Shown here: positions 17,453 to 25,650 of the stretch, piece after piece
Layout: each line of letters starts with the position of its first letter
Position numbering within the stretch: position 1 is the first letter of the stretch
Assembly: GCA_913061475.1 (NCBI GenBank)
Contig: CAJXUN010000033.1
Span: 1-49,044 of the forward strand
Origin: an uncultured Colwellia sp.
Lineage (GTDB): Bacteria > Pseudomonadota > Gammaproteobacteria > Enterobacterales > Alteromonadaceae
Reading direction: 5' to 3'
Length of the DNA: 49,044 nucleotides
Notes under the pieces: model-generated
What the model saw: only the letters and a program-made list of their open reading frames with translations
The model's database searches: none
Told to the model about the DNA's origin: nothing
Position numbers and translations under genes: made by a program

Positions 17453-19951
17453 TTAGAAGTTTACCGTTACTTCATTTGAACAAGCTGTTGATGCATCACA
17501 GACTTGATAAATGAATTGGTTACCGGTTGTTCTACGTTCGCGATCACGATAAATCCCTGAATTTTCAACGCTATCGATCTTGATACCATTACGGAAAATA
17601 TCGACCATTTCGGCTGACGTGCCTTCCCAAGTAATATCTACACGTAAGCGACCTAAACGAGATTTATATGCACGTTTAACCGCAGCCTCAATACTTGCTG
17701 ATGAAACACTGACCAACATCGTTTCACTATCGCTTAAACCTTCAGCATCAGTAACAGTTAGTGTAACCTCATAGTTACCTGTTTCTGCAAAGCTATGAAC
17801 AGGGTTTTGCTCGCTAGATATTGCACCGTCACCAAAGCTCCAGTTCCAGCTAACCATATCGTTATTGCTGTCACTACTGCTATCAGTGAACGTGGTGGTT
17901 AACCCGTCAGCTTCATAGCTAAAGCTAACTTCTGGTGCACTAGGAAGCACTTCTCCAATACCAGTAATAGTAAGTGCCCAGTTGTTTAATGTGCCAGTAT
18001 CTGCCGCCGCATTATCAGCAACACTCAAGGTCCAGTCACCCGTTGCAACTTCGCCGTTGAAGGCAGAAGAACTAAAAGTGCTATCAATGTTATCGTCACT
18101 GCCACCTGATGCACTGTGTAATGCTGTAGATGTGCCGGTAGGGGAGGTTAAAGTAACGGTTAAATCGCCAATCCAAGTGTGCGTGATATTTACATAAATA
18201 TCCGATGCAAATACGGTCAGGTCATCTGCGACATTAATGACAGAGGTAATACCTTCGGCATTGTTATCTGGGATATCAACAACGTTGTCATTACTGTAGG
18301 TAAACTCATTCAAACCTTGTGGATTAACCATTAAGCGAACTGTAGATGTTTTAACTAATTCGCCACTGGTTGCCGTTACAGTAAAAGCATATTCGCCCCA
18401 CTGGGTTTCTGCTGTTGTTGGTATGGTTAGTTCAAACGTTGCACCAGGGGTTGCGGTAGTTGTTGAAAGTGTCGCACCACCTAATGAGTCAACTAAAGTT
18501 AAATTAACTTCACCATCCCACTCCGCAATTGAACCAACATCAAAACTATAAGTCGCAGTTTCACCAGCCACAATAGTACTTGAACTTGGTGTTGGTTTCA
18601 GCGTAAAGCCAGGTGTTGGATCTGCATCATCTAGCGCATTTTTAACATTTAAACGCTTACCTGATGCGGTTTTGCCAGAAAGTGCTGCGTTGTCATCACC
18701 AGAACTCATTAACAAGTCTTTCATTTCAATGGCGCTTAGTTCAGGATTAACTGACCAGGCTAATGCTGCTGCACCTGTAACATGTGGTGTTGCCATTGAG
18801 GTGCCTGAATATGATGCATAGCCGCCACCAGGTACCGTTGATAAAATATCTGAGCCTGGAGCACCTAAATCAACCGTGGTTAAGCCCCATTGTGAAAAGC
18901 TCGACATGTCATCTGTATGAGTTGTACTTGCTACGGCTAATACTGAGTCATGTGGATAACCAGAAGGGTAGCTGCTTTGGGCATCATTATCATACGCATC
19001 GTTACCAGCGGCGGCGACAAATAAAATGTTAGCTTCTTCAGAAGAGGTAATTGCATCAGATAGTGCTTGGCTAAATCCGCCACCGCCCCAGCTGTTATTA
19101 GTTGCACGTACGTTGACACCATTGTTTTTCAAATCAACAAAATAATCAATACAGGTTAGGGCATCAGAAAGGCTACCGCTACCTGATGCATCAAGGAACT
19201 TACAACCGATAATAGATACATTATGGTTAACACCTACAACACCTAAACCATTATTACCTGTGGCACCAATAGTGCCGGAGACATGGCTACCGTGCCCATT
19301 ATCATCCATAGGATCACCAATGCTAGTAATCGCACTGATACCGTGCATATCATCGATAAAGCCATTGCCATCGTTATCAATGCCATCACCGGCAATTTCT
19401 GCTGGGTTAGTCCAAATGTTAGCGATTAAATCAGGGTGAGTATGATCGACACCGGTATCAATAACGCCAACGACGACATCATGACTACCTGTAGAAATAT
19501 CCCACGCTTCAGGTGCGTCAATATCCGCATCGGCAACACCACCGGTTTGACCGGTATTGTTCATGCCCCAAAGGCTAGCGTAGCTGCTATCATCAGGGGT
19601 AACACTTGCGCTAACGATATAATCAGGTTCGGCATATAAAACTGCTGGATTTTTACGTAATTTTTTCAGCGCATCTTTCACTGAAACATTACTGTCCAGT
19701 GTAAATTTTGCCATACGACCTTTGTTTAAGTTGCGATATTTATCATCAACTTCATCGCGGTTTAAATCAGAAATCTTAGCTTTAACAGTGTTACGTGCAG
19801 CGCGACGATCGAATTTTGACGCACTGTCTTTATAGACCACAATAACCGAATCTGATTTATAAGTTGGATTTGCTGCTGAGCTTAATTCTATTGATGCATT
19901 CGCTAACAGTGGCAATAACGCTAACGTTAAGGCTGATAATTTTGCTTTCAT
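17453..19951 (-). CDS. Secreted subtilisin-like serine protease with P and PKD domains
   Basis: I place the start at 19951: GGAG lies 6 bases before this ATG, and the product begins with a clean signal peptide (MKAKLSALTLALLPLLANA). An ATG at 19963 is the alternative. The 832 residues comprise an I9-type propeptide (about 30-110), an S8 catalytic domain with Asp165 (DTGVDHTHP), His220 (GHGSHVSG) and Ser385 (GTSMATPH), a proprotein-convertase P domain (about 555-665), a PKD domain (about 675-755) and a small C-terminal beta domain with two Cys. It should be exported and degrade proteins outside the cell. It is divergent from the curlin gene and lies within the repeat-flanked segment. A role in matrix remodelling is only inferred from position. 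Confidence 0.93.
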   Translation of the reverse strand: MKAKLSALTLALLPLLANASIELSSAANPTYKSDSVIVVYKDSASKFDRRAARNTVKAKISDLNRDEVDDKYRNLNKGRMAKFTLDSNVSVKDALKKLRKNPAVLYAEPDYIVSASVTPDDSSYASLWGMNNTGQTGGVADADIDAPEAWDISTGSHDVVVGVIDTGVDHTHPDLIANIWTNPAEIAGDGIDNDGNGFIDDMHGISAITSIGDPMDDNGHGSHVSGTIGATGNNGLGVVGVNHNVSIIGCKFLDASGSGSLSDALTCIDYFVDLKNNGVNVRATNNSWGGGGFSQALSDAITSSEEANILFVAAAGNDAYDNDAQSSYPSGYPHDSVLAVASTTHTDDMSSFSQWGLTTVDLGAPGSDILSTVPGGGYASYSGTSMATPHVTGAAALAWSVNPELSAIEMKDLLMSSGDDNAALSGKTASGKRLNVKNALDDADPTPGFTLKPTPSSSTIVAGETATYSFDVGSIAEWDGEVNLTLVDSLGGATLSTTTATPGATFELTIPTTAETQWGEYAFTVTATSGELVKTSTVRLMVNPQGLNEFTYSNDNVVDIPDNNAEGITSVINVADDLTVFASDIYVNITHTWIGDLTVTLTSPTGTSTALHSASGGSDDNIDSTFSSSAFNGEVATGDWTLSVADNAAADTGTLNNWALTITGIGEVLPSAPEVSFSYEADGLTTTFTDSSSDSNNDMVSWNWSFGDGAISSEQNPVHSFAETGNYEVTLTVTDAEGLSDSETMLVSVSSASIEAAVKRAYKSRLGRLRVDITWEGTSAEMVDIFRNGIKIDSVENSGIYRDRERRTTGNQFIYQVCDASTACSNEVTVNF

Positions 19952-20060
19952 TTTTTGCTCCATTTTTTATTTGCTATTTTAAGTTCATTTCCTAAATTAT
20001 TTTTAGCCCTTGATGACCGCTGGGCAGCATGCCTATATTTATTATTTTAATTTTATACGT

Positions 20061-20073
20061 CTATGGGATTACG
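20061..20073 (+). promoter_or_regulatory. Repeated motif CTATGGGATTACG, copy 1
   Basis: Differs by one base from the copy at 20612. It lies about 110 bp from the subtilase start. A binding site for a regulator such as the CsgD-type protein encoded at 23947 is possible but unproven. Confidence 0.3.
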
Positions 20074-20611
20074 CAACATTACTACTTTAATCATAAAAAG
20101 ATGGTTATGCCTACCAATATGGAATAAACACGACTTTATCATTACTGTTGGGCTATTTTTTGTCTGATTTTACTACTTTTTTATTAGGAAACTTTGACTG
20201 GTACTTTTTTACTACTATTGAGTTTGATGTTACTCAATAATCTTGGTTATATTCAATGTTCGTATTTAACGTCATGTTTTTAATCGTATTTATTAAATGG
20301 TAAATTAGGGTTATTTTTATTGTTTATAAAATAACGTAGAGTTTTCAATGCAACCTATTAAAGCTTTCTGAGATTTTTCTTCAATAGTAAGTCTAGAGTG
20401 TTAAAAAGCAGCTAAATGCTTATTTGTTACTGTTAACTTACAAAAAAGAGTGGGTAAAGCACGGTTTAATTATTTGTGCATCCGAAAGTCTTGGTTAGTT
20501 GAGTGTTATTAGGTAACGATTTTTCCGTTAACCTTTTAAAGCTCACTACAACATTATTTTAAGATTACGACTCGTTTTTCTAATAATACAGTTCGTTATT
20601 ATTGTTAAGCA

Positions 20612-20624
20612 CTATGGGAATACG
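20612..20624 (+). promoter_or_regulatory. Repeated motif CTATGGGAATACG, copy 2
   Basis: It lies about 95 bp before the curlin start codon, in the same orientation as copy 1. The resemblance to copy 1 is seen directly; the function is inferred. Confidence 0.3.
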
Positions 20625-20719
20625 AAAACTCCACGGAAGGTAAGGCATTGTCTACTTATCCATTAATAAACATTGTAAGTAGACTTTTTGCTTACATAAA
20701 ATAAAAATTGGGATATATC

Positions 20720-22174
20720 GTGAAACTTAATAAATCAATGATCACTTGCGCTGTACTTATGGCATTAGGCCTAAACCAAACGGCTTTTGCGGGTGAAGAA
20801 AGTAAGCAAGAAAATGAAGCAGTTATTATTCAGTCAGACATTATCGCTAATGCGTTAGGTAATGTGGTGGTGCTGTCACAAGACTCTACCTCAGGTACAG
20901 GTAAAGGTAATGAAACTATTGTTTTTCAAGACGGTGATGTAAACGGTACTGATTTTACTGTTGTTGGTGAAGGTAATGTTATTGAAATTGAGCAAACTGG
21001 CGCTGAAAATATAGCTATTGGCACTTATACAGGTAACAATAATTTACTGTCTGTTTTACAAGATGGTGAAATTAATGAAACATCAAATAACGTAACGGGT
21101 AATGAAAATACTGTTGATGTATCTCAGCTTGGTGCTGGCTATTTAGGTATTGGTAGTCGTGCGATCAATGAAGTAGTAGGCGATGGTAACGAGATTACTG
21201 TTGATCAAGGCGACGGCGGTCATTGGGCTATTAACAGTGAATTAACGGGGTCAAATAATAGTATTGATTTTATTCAAGATGGTACTTGGAATGAAACTTA
21301 CTTCAATAGCATTACCGGTGACGGTAACGAAGTCGAATCAATACAAGATGGCTATTGGAACGTTGCTAGAATTACGGCAATTGCAGGGAATGACAATGAA
21401 CTTGATATTGAGCAAGAAGGTGATCGCAATATAGTCACTATTGCTGCACTAGAAGGCGATGATAATGAAATTTCTATCGACCAAGAAGGTGATAGAAATA
21501 ACGTAGAGTCTAACCTCTATATAGGCGATGACAATGCTGTCGATGTTGCACAAAATGGCGCTAATAACCTGGCAACATTTGATGTTATTGGCGATGATAA
21601 TGATTTTAACTTCTCACAATCAGGTGATGGCAATATCAGTTACATGGGCACTTTAGGTCTCAATAATGAATATAGCTCTTTGCAAGTGGGCGACTTAAAT
21701 GAAAGCCATATTGTGAACTTTAACGGTAACGACAATGATATTAACGTGACACAGTCGGGCTCTGAAAACGTTTTAGTTTTAGAAGCTTCTGCTGATGATA
21801 ATTCATTAACCACTAGCGATAATGATATTGATGTGGTTCAAGCTGGTTTTGCTAACGACGCTGTTGTGACGTTAAGTACTATTCTGGATAGTAATGCTAA
21901 TACTATTGATATTGCCCAAACAGGTGAGTTGAACTCACTCGATATTCTCGTTGAGGGGAGTAATCATCAAATAGATATTGCACAAGTCGGCGATGAAAAC
22001 TTTATTACCGGTGAAGATGGCAGCGCTATGCTTATCGGTGGTGCTAATATTGCTTTCAATATTAGCCAAGTTGGTAATGGTAACCTTGTTGAGGGATCAT
22101 TTATTAGTGATTCTGGTTCAGTGTCTATTACACAAATGGGCGACTGGAACACTGCAGTCGTTGTGCAGCAGTAA
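20720..22174 (+). CDS. Giant curlin (amyloid fibre subunit)
   Basis: I choose GTG at 20720 (GGGA upstream); it gives a signal peptide ending NQTAFAG. A TTG at 20708 and an ATG at 20738 are alternatives. The 484-residue product has about 19 curlin units by my count, each close to GxxNxIxIxQxGxxN (for example NELDIEQEGDRNIVTI and NEISIDQEGDRNNVES). The Gln and Asn ladders are the amyloid core residues of CsgA/CsgB. E. coli CsgA has five repeats in 151 residues, so this is far longer; it is also very acidic. Only one curlin gene is here, so it may combine nucleator and major subunit, or a partner lies elsewhere. Secretion would use CsgE, CsgF and CsgG encoded next. Confidence 0.92.
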   Translation: MKLNKSMITCAVLMALGLNQTAFAGEESKQENEAVIIQSDIIANALGNVVVLSQDSTSGTGKGNETIVFQDGDVNGTDFTVVGEGNVIEIEQTGAENIAIGTYTGNNNLLSVLQDGEINETSNNVTGNENTVDVSQLGAGYLGIGSRAINEVVGDGNEITVDQGDGGHWAINSELTGSNNSIDFIQDGTWNETYFNSITGDGNEVESIQDGYWNVARITAIAGNDNELDIEQEGDRNIVTIAALEGDDNEISIDQEGDRNNVESNLYIGDDNAVDVAQNGANNLATFDVIGDDNDFNFSQSGDGNISYMGTLGLNNEYSSLQVGDLNESHIVNFNGNDNDINVTQSGSENVLVLEASADDNSLTTSDNDIDVVQAGFANDAVVTLSTILDSNANTIDIAQTGELNSLDILVEGSNHQIDIAQVGDENFITGEDGSAMLIGGANIAFNISQVGNGNLVEGSFISDSGSVSITQMGDWNTAVVVQQ

Positions 22175-22198
22175 TTGTTCATTGAATATAAATTAACT

Positions 22199-22219
22199 AG
22201 GGGCTTAAGGCCCCTTTTT
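22199..22219 (+). terminator. Intrinsic terminator between curlin and csgE
   Basis: The stem AGGGGC / GCCCCT is followed directly by TTTTT, 25 bp after the curlin stop and 13 bp before the csgE start. It would lower expression of csgEFG relative to the fibre subunit, giving a stoichiometry control inside one operon. Confidence 0.85.
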
Positions 22220-22231
22220 ATCGCTAATAAT

Positions 22232-22624
22232 ATGTCTAAATATATATGTTTATGCTTGGTCACCCTCTGTTTCTCATTCACTCCTATATGTCATGCTAAC
22301 AAAGAAGTCGAAATTGGAGGTCTGTTACTTGATAACACCAAGAGCCGTTTGGGTCATGATTTTTATTTTAAATTTAGTCAGTTGTGGCGTGATATACCCA
22401 ATACACAAGGCATAAATGTTCAGCTTACTGAACAAATTGTCCCCAGAGCAGGCACTAAACTTAACTTGTTACTTAATGGCCGGGTTATTTACGTTACCTA
22501 CTTTGGGCGTCGACAATCACCCGTTCAAGAAAAAGTAGAACAAGCGATATTCATTTTGATTGATGCAATGGCGAAAAGCCAATACGTTCGAGATAGTGTT
22601 GATATGGCAGGAAGTGGCTGGTAA
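22232..22624 (+). CDS. csgE: Curli secretion adaptor CsgE
   Basis: The ATG at 22232 opens the signal peptide (MSKYICLCLVTLCFSFTPICHA); the frame extends upstream to 22175 but would include the terminator hairpin. The protein is 130 residues. EIGGLLLDNTKSRLGHDFYFKFSQLW matches the CsgE signature, as does the end NGRVIYVTYFGRR. CsgE is a periplasmic ring that caps the CsgG pore and guides curlin subunits. csgF follows 17 bp later. Confidence 0.92.
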   Translation: MSKYICLCLVTLCFSFTPICHANKEVEIGGLLLDNTKSRLGHDFYFKFSQLWRDIPNTQGINVQLTEQIVPRAGTKLNLLLNGRVIYVTYFGRRQSPVQEKVEQAIFILIDAMAKSQYVRDSVDMAGSGW

Positions 22625-22641
22625 TTATAAAGGTAGTTGTA

Positions 22642-23058
22642 ATGAAAAAAATAATCTTAGCGTTGGTGGTTTACACCAGTGTAGCAAATTACGCATTGAG
22701 CTCAGAGTTAGTTTATACACCCATTAATCCTAGTTTTGGTGGTAGCGCATTAAATGGCAGCTTTTTGTTAGGTAAAGCACAAGCGCAAAATAAACATAAA
22801 GCGCCATTGACGCAAAAAAGCTTTGAAGAAAAAGTATCTGACGCGTTAGAGCGTGCAACACTCAGTGATATTGTTAGTAAGTACAAAGATACTGTATTAG
22901 GTGAAAATAATAATATTGATATAGGTGAAGACACTAGCTTTGTTAGTGGCGACTATCAAATAGATATTGTCGCTGCTAACAGCGATACCATCACGATACA
23001 AATCACCGATTTATTGAGCAATAAAATCACTATCATTGAAATACCGAAGTTTGGATAA
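22642..23058 (+). CDS. csgF: Curli assembly protein CsgF
   Basis: The 138-residue secreted protein has a signal peptide (to about 20) and then ELVYTPINPSFGG, the CsgF N-terminal segment that inserts into the CsgG pore, followed by a conserved Asn/Ala-rich part. CsgF links the secretion pore to curlin nucleation on the cell surface. An SD-like AAAGG precedes the start, and csgG begins 4 bp after the stop. Confidence 0.94.
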   Translation: MKKIILALVVYTSVANYALSSELVYTPINPSFGGSALNGSFLLGKAQAQNKHKAPLTQKSFEEKVSDALERATLSDIVSKYKDTVLGENNNIDIGEDTSFVSGDYQIDIVAANSDTITIQITDLLSNKITIIEIPKFG

Positions 23059-23062
23059 GCTC

Positions 23063-23848
23063 ATGAGAAAAATTATAATTTTAAGTCTTGTGAGCTTTTT
23101 GTCCGCTTGCAGTGCATTAGATCAGGCCAGTAAACTATTTCCACCAGAGCAGTCGTTAGCAACAAAAATGCTGCCTTTGGAAAGTTTCAAAGAGCTTAAA
23201 GCACTGCCGAAACCTAAAGGTGCGATACCTGTTTCTGTTTATGCATATCGTGATCAAACAGGGCAATATAAACCACAAGCCAATGTCAGCTCATTTTCGA
23301 CGGCTGTAACACAAGGTGGAACGTCCATTTTGATGCAAGCACTAAGTGACTCAGATTGGTTTTTGCCGGTAGAGCGGGAAGGTTTACAAAATGTATTAAC
23401 TGAGCGAAAAATTACCCGCGCAGCAAATCAAGCCAATAAAGCCACCGAGCATATTGAACTGCCACCGTTAACAACGGCAAAAATACTCCTTGAAGGCGGT
23501 ATTATCAGTTATGACTCCAATACTAAAACCGGTGGTTTTGGTGCCGAATATTTTGGTATTGGTGCCTCTGAGCTTTATCGTGAAGATCAGATCACTGTTT
23601 ACCTTCGCGCGGTTGACGTAAGAACCGGTCAAGTACTTGTGTCGGTATCCACGAATAAAAAGGTGCTGAGTCAAGAGCTGCGCGCAGGCTTGTTTCGTTA
23701 TGTCAGCTTTAAACGTTTAGCTGAGATTGAAGGCGGCTTTAGTGAAAATGAGCCGATGCATGTCTGTGTACAGCAAGCAATTGAAAAAGCGATTACGGAG
23801 TTAGTGATGAAAGGCATAGAGCGTAAAGTCTGGCGTGCTGAGACATAA
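23063..23848 (+). CDS. csgG: Curli secretion pore lipoprotein CsgG
   Basis: Outer-membrane lipoprotein that forms the nonameric curli export channel. The ATG at 23063 gives 261 residues with a lipobox (LSAC). Key segments are PVSVYAYRDQTGQYKP, the pore-loop region, the transmembrane hairpin area GGFGAEYFGIGASELYREDQITVYLRAVDVRTGQ and the C-terminal helix. The length fits the family (277 in E. coli). It is last in the operon, followed by a terminator. Confidence 0.95.
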   Translation: MRKIIILSLVSFLSACSALDQASKLFPPEQSLATKMLPLESFKELKALPKPKGAIPVSVYAYRDQTGQYKPQANVSSFSTAVTQGGTSILMQALSDSDWFLPVEREGLQNVLTERKITRAANQANKATEHIELPPLTTAKILLEGGIISYDSNTKTGGFGAEYFGIGASELYREDQITVYLRAVDVRTGQVLVSVSTNKKVLSQELRAGLFRYVSFKRLAEIEGGFSENEPMHVCVQQAIEKAITELVMKGIERKVWRAET

Positions 23849-23887
23849 TTGATAATATCGGTAGCCGTGCGATAAAAATTTCAAATC

Positions 23888-23915
23888 AAAGTCAGTGAAT
23901 ATCACTGACTTTTTT
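23888..23915. terminator. Intrinsic terminator between csgG and csgD
   Basis: The stem AAAGTCAGTGA / TCACTGACTTT is followed by a T run. It lies between two convergent genes and may act on both. Confidence 0.85.
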
Positions 23916-23946
23916 GATCTATGTGCTGTGTAACATATTGCTTTGA

Positions 23947-24639
23947 TCAATTAACCATCGCGGCCTCATTTTGTGTGCGACTAATCAGTTCAATACGGTT
24001 TCGTGAACTGGTTTTTCTAAAAATACTGTAAAGATGAGTTTTAACGGTATTAGGACTGATGTGGAGCTGATCTGCTATTTCTCTATTTTGAGCGCCTTTA
24101 GATACTAGGCCAATAATAGTTCGCTCTCGCTTGGTCAAGGTTGGGAAGATACTTTCAGTGTTTGCTTCAACAGGTTTGCGCTGCTGATTTTGTTTTATGG
24201 TTAGTAAATCATCAAGGGCTTTGTTCATCGTTGAACGTTTAAACCATGATTGTTCTTTCATGATAAAAGCGAGACCTTTTAATATGATGTCAGGTCGGTC
24301 ATTCTGATAAAATACTCCTTTAACGTTTGATAGTAAGGCTGTTACTTCACAAGTAATACCATCTGACGCATTAAATAAAATAGTCGTGTTATTGGCTGCT
24401 AGGTCAGCAATGTTATTGGGTAAACCTTTTCCTATTTGATAATCAAATAAGTCGATCAGCAAAAAATTATAGCTAAGCAAGCGCGATTTTTCAGGCAGTT
24501 TAGCAGCGCTCTCAATCTCTATATCACAGGCATTCATCAAGCCAGTAAAGCGATTAAATAACTTCACGTGGGACCGAACTGTATTATCAACTATTGGAGT
24601 TAATGCAAATGCTTGTTGTTTTGCCATTTCCGTTGACAT
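23947..24639 (-). CDS. csgD: LuxR-type regulator, CsgD-like
   Basis: The 230-residue protein has an N-terminal atypical receiver (LLIDLFDY and VKGVFYQNDRPDIILKGL match the CsgD pattern) and a C-terminal LuxR/FixJ HTH (TKRERTIIGLVSKGAQNREIADQLHISPNTVKTHLYSIFRKT). CsgD is the master activator of curli in enteric bacteria and its receiver is not a standard phosphoacceptor. GGAG lies 8 bases before the ATG. It is convergent with csgG and probably activates the curlin promoter; whether it also acts on the subtilase is open. Confidence 0.88.
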   Translation of the reverse strand: MSTEMAKQQAFALTPIVDNTVRSHVKLFNRFTGLMNACDIEIESAAKLPEKSRLLSYNFLLIDLFDYQIGKGLPNNIADLAANNTTILFNASDGITCEVTALLSNVKGVFYQNDRPDIILKGLAFIMKEQSWFKRSTMNKALDDLLTIKQNQQRKPVEANTESIFPTLTKRERTIIGLVSKGAQNREIADQLHISPNTVKTHLYSIFRKTSSRNRIELISRTQNEAAMVN

Positions 24640-24846
24640 AATTAATTCTCCATATTACTAACTGTTACCGTAAAAATTCATTAGCTAAAAGAGCTGGCAG
24701 TTTTATTACGTGTATGTGATATATTATCGGGTTGAAATTTAGCGGTCGATTAAATTATAATTTAACACTTAATGCTGAGTATCACGTATTTACCGCTTGC
24801 TTTAACGAGTTGGTAACAACTTTGTTACATTAAATTTACAATTGTT

Positions 24847-25650
24847 AAGGTACTCGCTTAGTTCATCTATGTCTAGCTTATAACTCTTCTATTTTTAAAG
24901 ATTTTTTGGCTTTTTCATCGTTGTACTGGTATGACGTGTAAGTGTGGTCTGTTCCATATTTGGCTGTGCGGTAATGAACAACTAACTTAATATATTTGGA
25001 TTTAATGAAACATTGTTTTAATGAGCTAATTTGTATTTTTGAAGATACGTTTAAAGAAAAATATAATACCAGGCTAATCAAAGGTAACAATGAACCGTTA
25101 TACGCACCTGCGAATGAAACTTGTAGTTACCATCAAATCATTTTTGCTCATGGCTACTATGCCAGCGCCTTACATGAAATATCCCACTGGTGTTTAGCAG
25201 GCGCAGACCGACGACTACTGGAAGATTTTGGTTACTGGTATGTGCCCGATGGCCGAGACCAAAACGAACAACAAGCATTTGAACAAGTCGAAATTAAACC
25301 GCAAGCCATTGAGTGGGCGCTGTGTGTCGCTACGGGTAAAGACTTTGATGTTTCCACTGATAACTTGCTCGGTGACGGAGAAACCGACAGGTTTGCTTTT
25401 AAGGCTAAGGTCTTTCAGCAGGTGCTTGCGTATCTTGAATCGGGTTTTCCTGTTGATGCAGAGATCTTTATAGCGGTTTTAGCAAAATATTATCAACGTC
25501 AATGGCCATTAACCGCGAGTCATTTTCAATATCGCTCAGAGCAGAATAGTGCAATTTAAGAGATTAATTAATGAAACAGTTTAAATTGGGTTTAGTGGTT
25601 AACCCCATTGCGGGTATTGGTGGTAGTGTCGCTTTAAAAGGTAGTGATGG
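24847..25650. repeat. Right copy of the epmC / NAD-kinase-like direct repeat
   Basis: It matches 16183-16984. This copy holds the intact epmC start and continues into the full NAD-kinase-like gene. In E. coli epmC is beside yfcL, mnmC and fabB, as here, so this is probably the ancestral locus. The adjoining stretch 24640-24846 is AT-rich and should contain the csgD promoter; I see no other structure there. Confidence 0.93.
25005..25559 (+). CDS. epmC: Elongation factor P hydroxylase EpmC
   Basis: Hydroxylates the beta-lysylated lysine of translation factor EF-P. The ATG at 25005 gives 184 residues, the usual YfcM length; a TTG at 24996 would add three. The iron-ligand motif HEISH (57-61) sits in ALHEISHWCLAGADRR, followed by DFGYWYVPDGRD and the conserved EQVEIKPQAIEW. 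No epmA or epmB is in the window. It is separated by 11 bp from the NAD-kinase-like gene. A nearly identical but start-less copy lies 8.7 kb upstream. Confidence 0.95.
   Translation: MKHCFNELICIFEDTFKEKYNTRLIKGNNEPLYAPANETCSYHQIIFAHGYYASALHEISHWCLAGADRRLLEDFGYWYVPDGRDQNEQQAFEQVEIKPQAIEWALCVATGKDFDVSTDNLLGDGETDRFAFKAKVFQQVLAYLESGFPVDAEIFIAVLAKYYQRQWPLTASHFQYRSEQNSAI

Larger units (their letters stand above)
19952..20719. promoter_or_regulatory. Long divergent promoter region of subtilase and curlin
   Basis: This AT-rich 768-bp stretch has no coding frame. It must hold the promoters of both genes. E. coli csg regulation also uses an unusually long intergenic region. Two copies of CTATGGGAWTACG (20061-20073 and 20612-20624) and an imperfect dyad (AGGTAACG...CGTTAACCT, about 20513-20536) are the only structures I see. 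Confidence 0.55.

Noticed and set aside
16183-25650. Composite transposon interpretation of the direct repeats
   Set aside because: The repeats contain parts of housekeeping genes, and no transposase or terminal inverted repeats are present at their ends.
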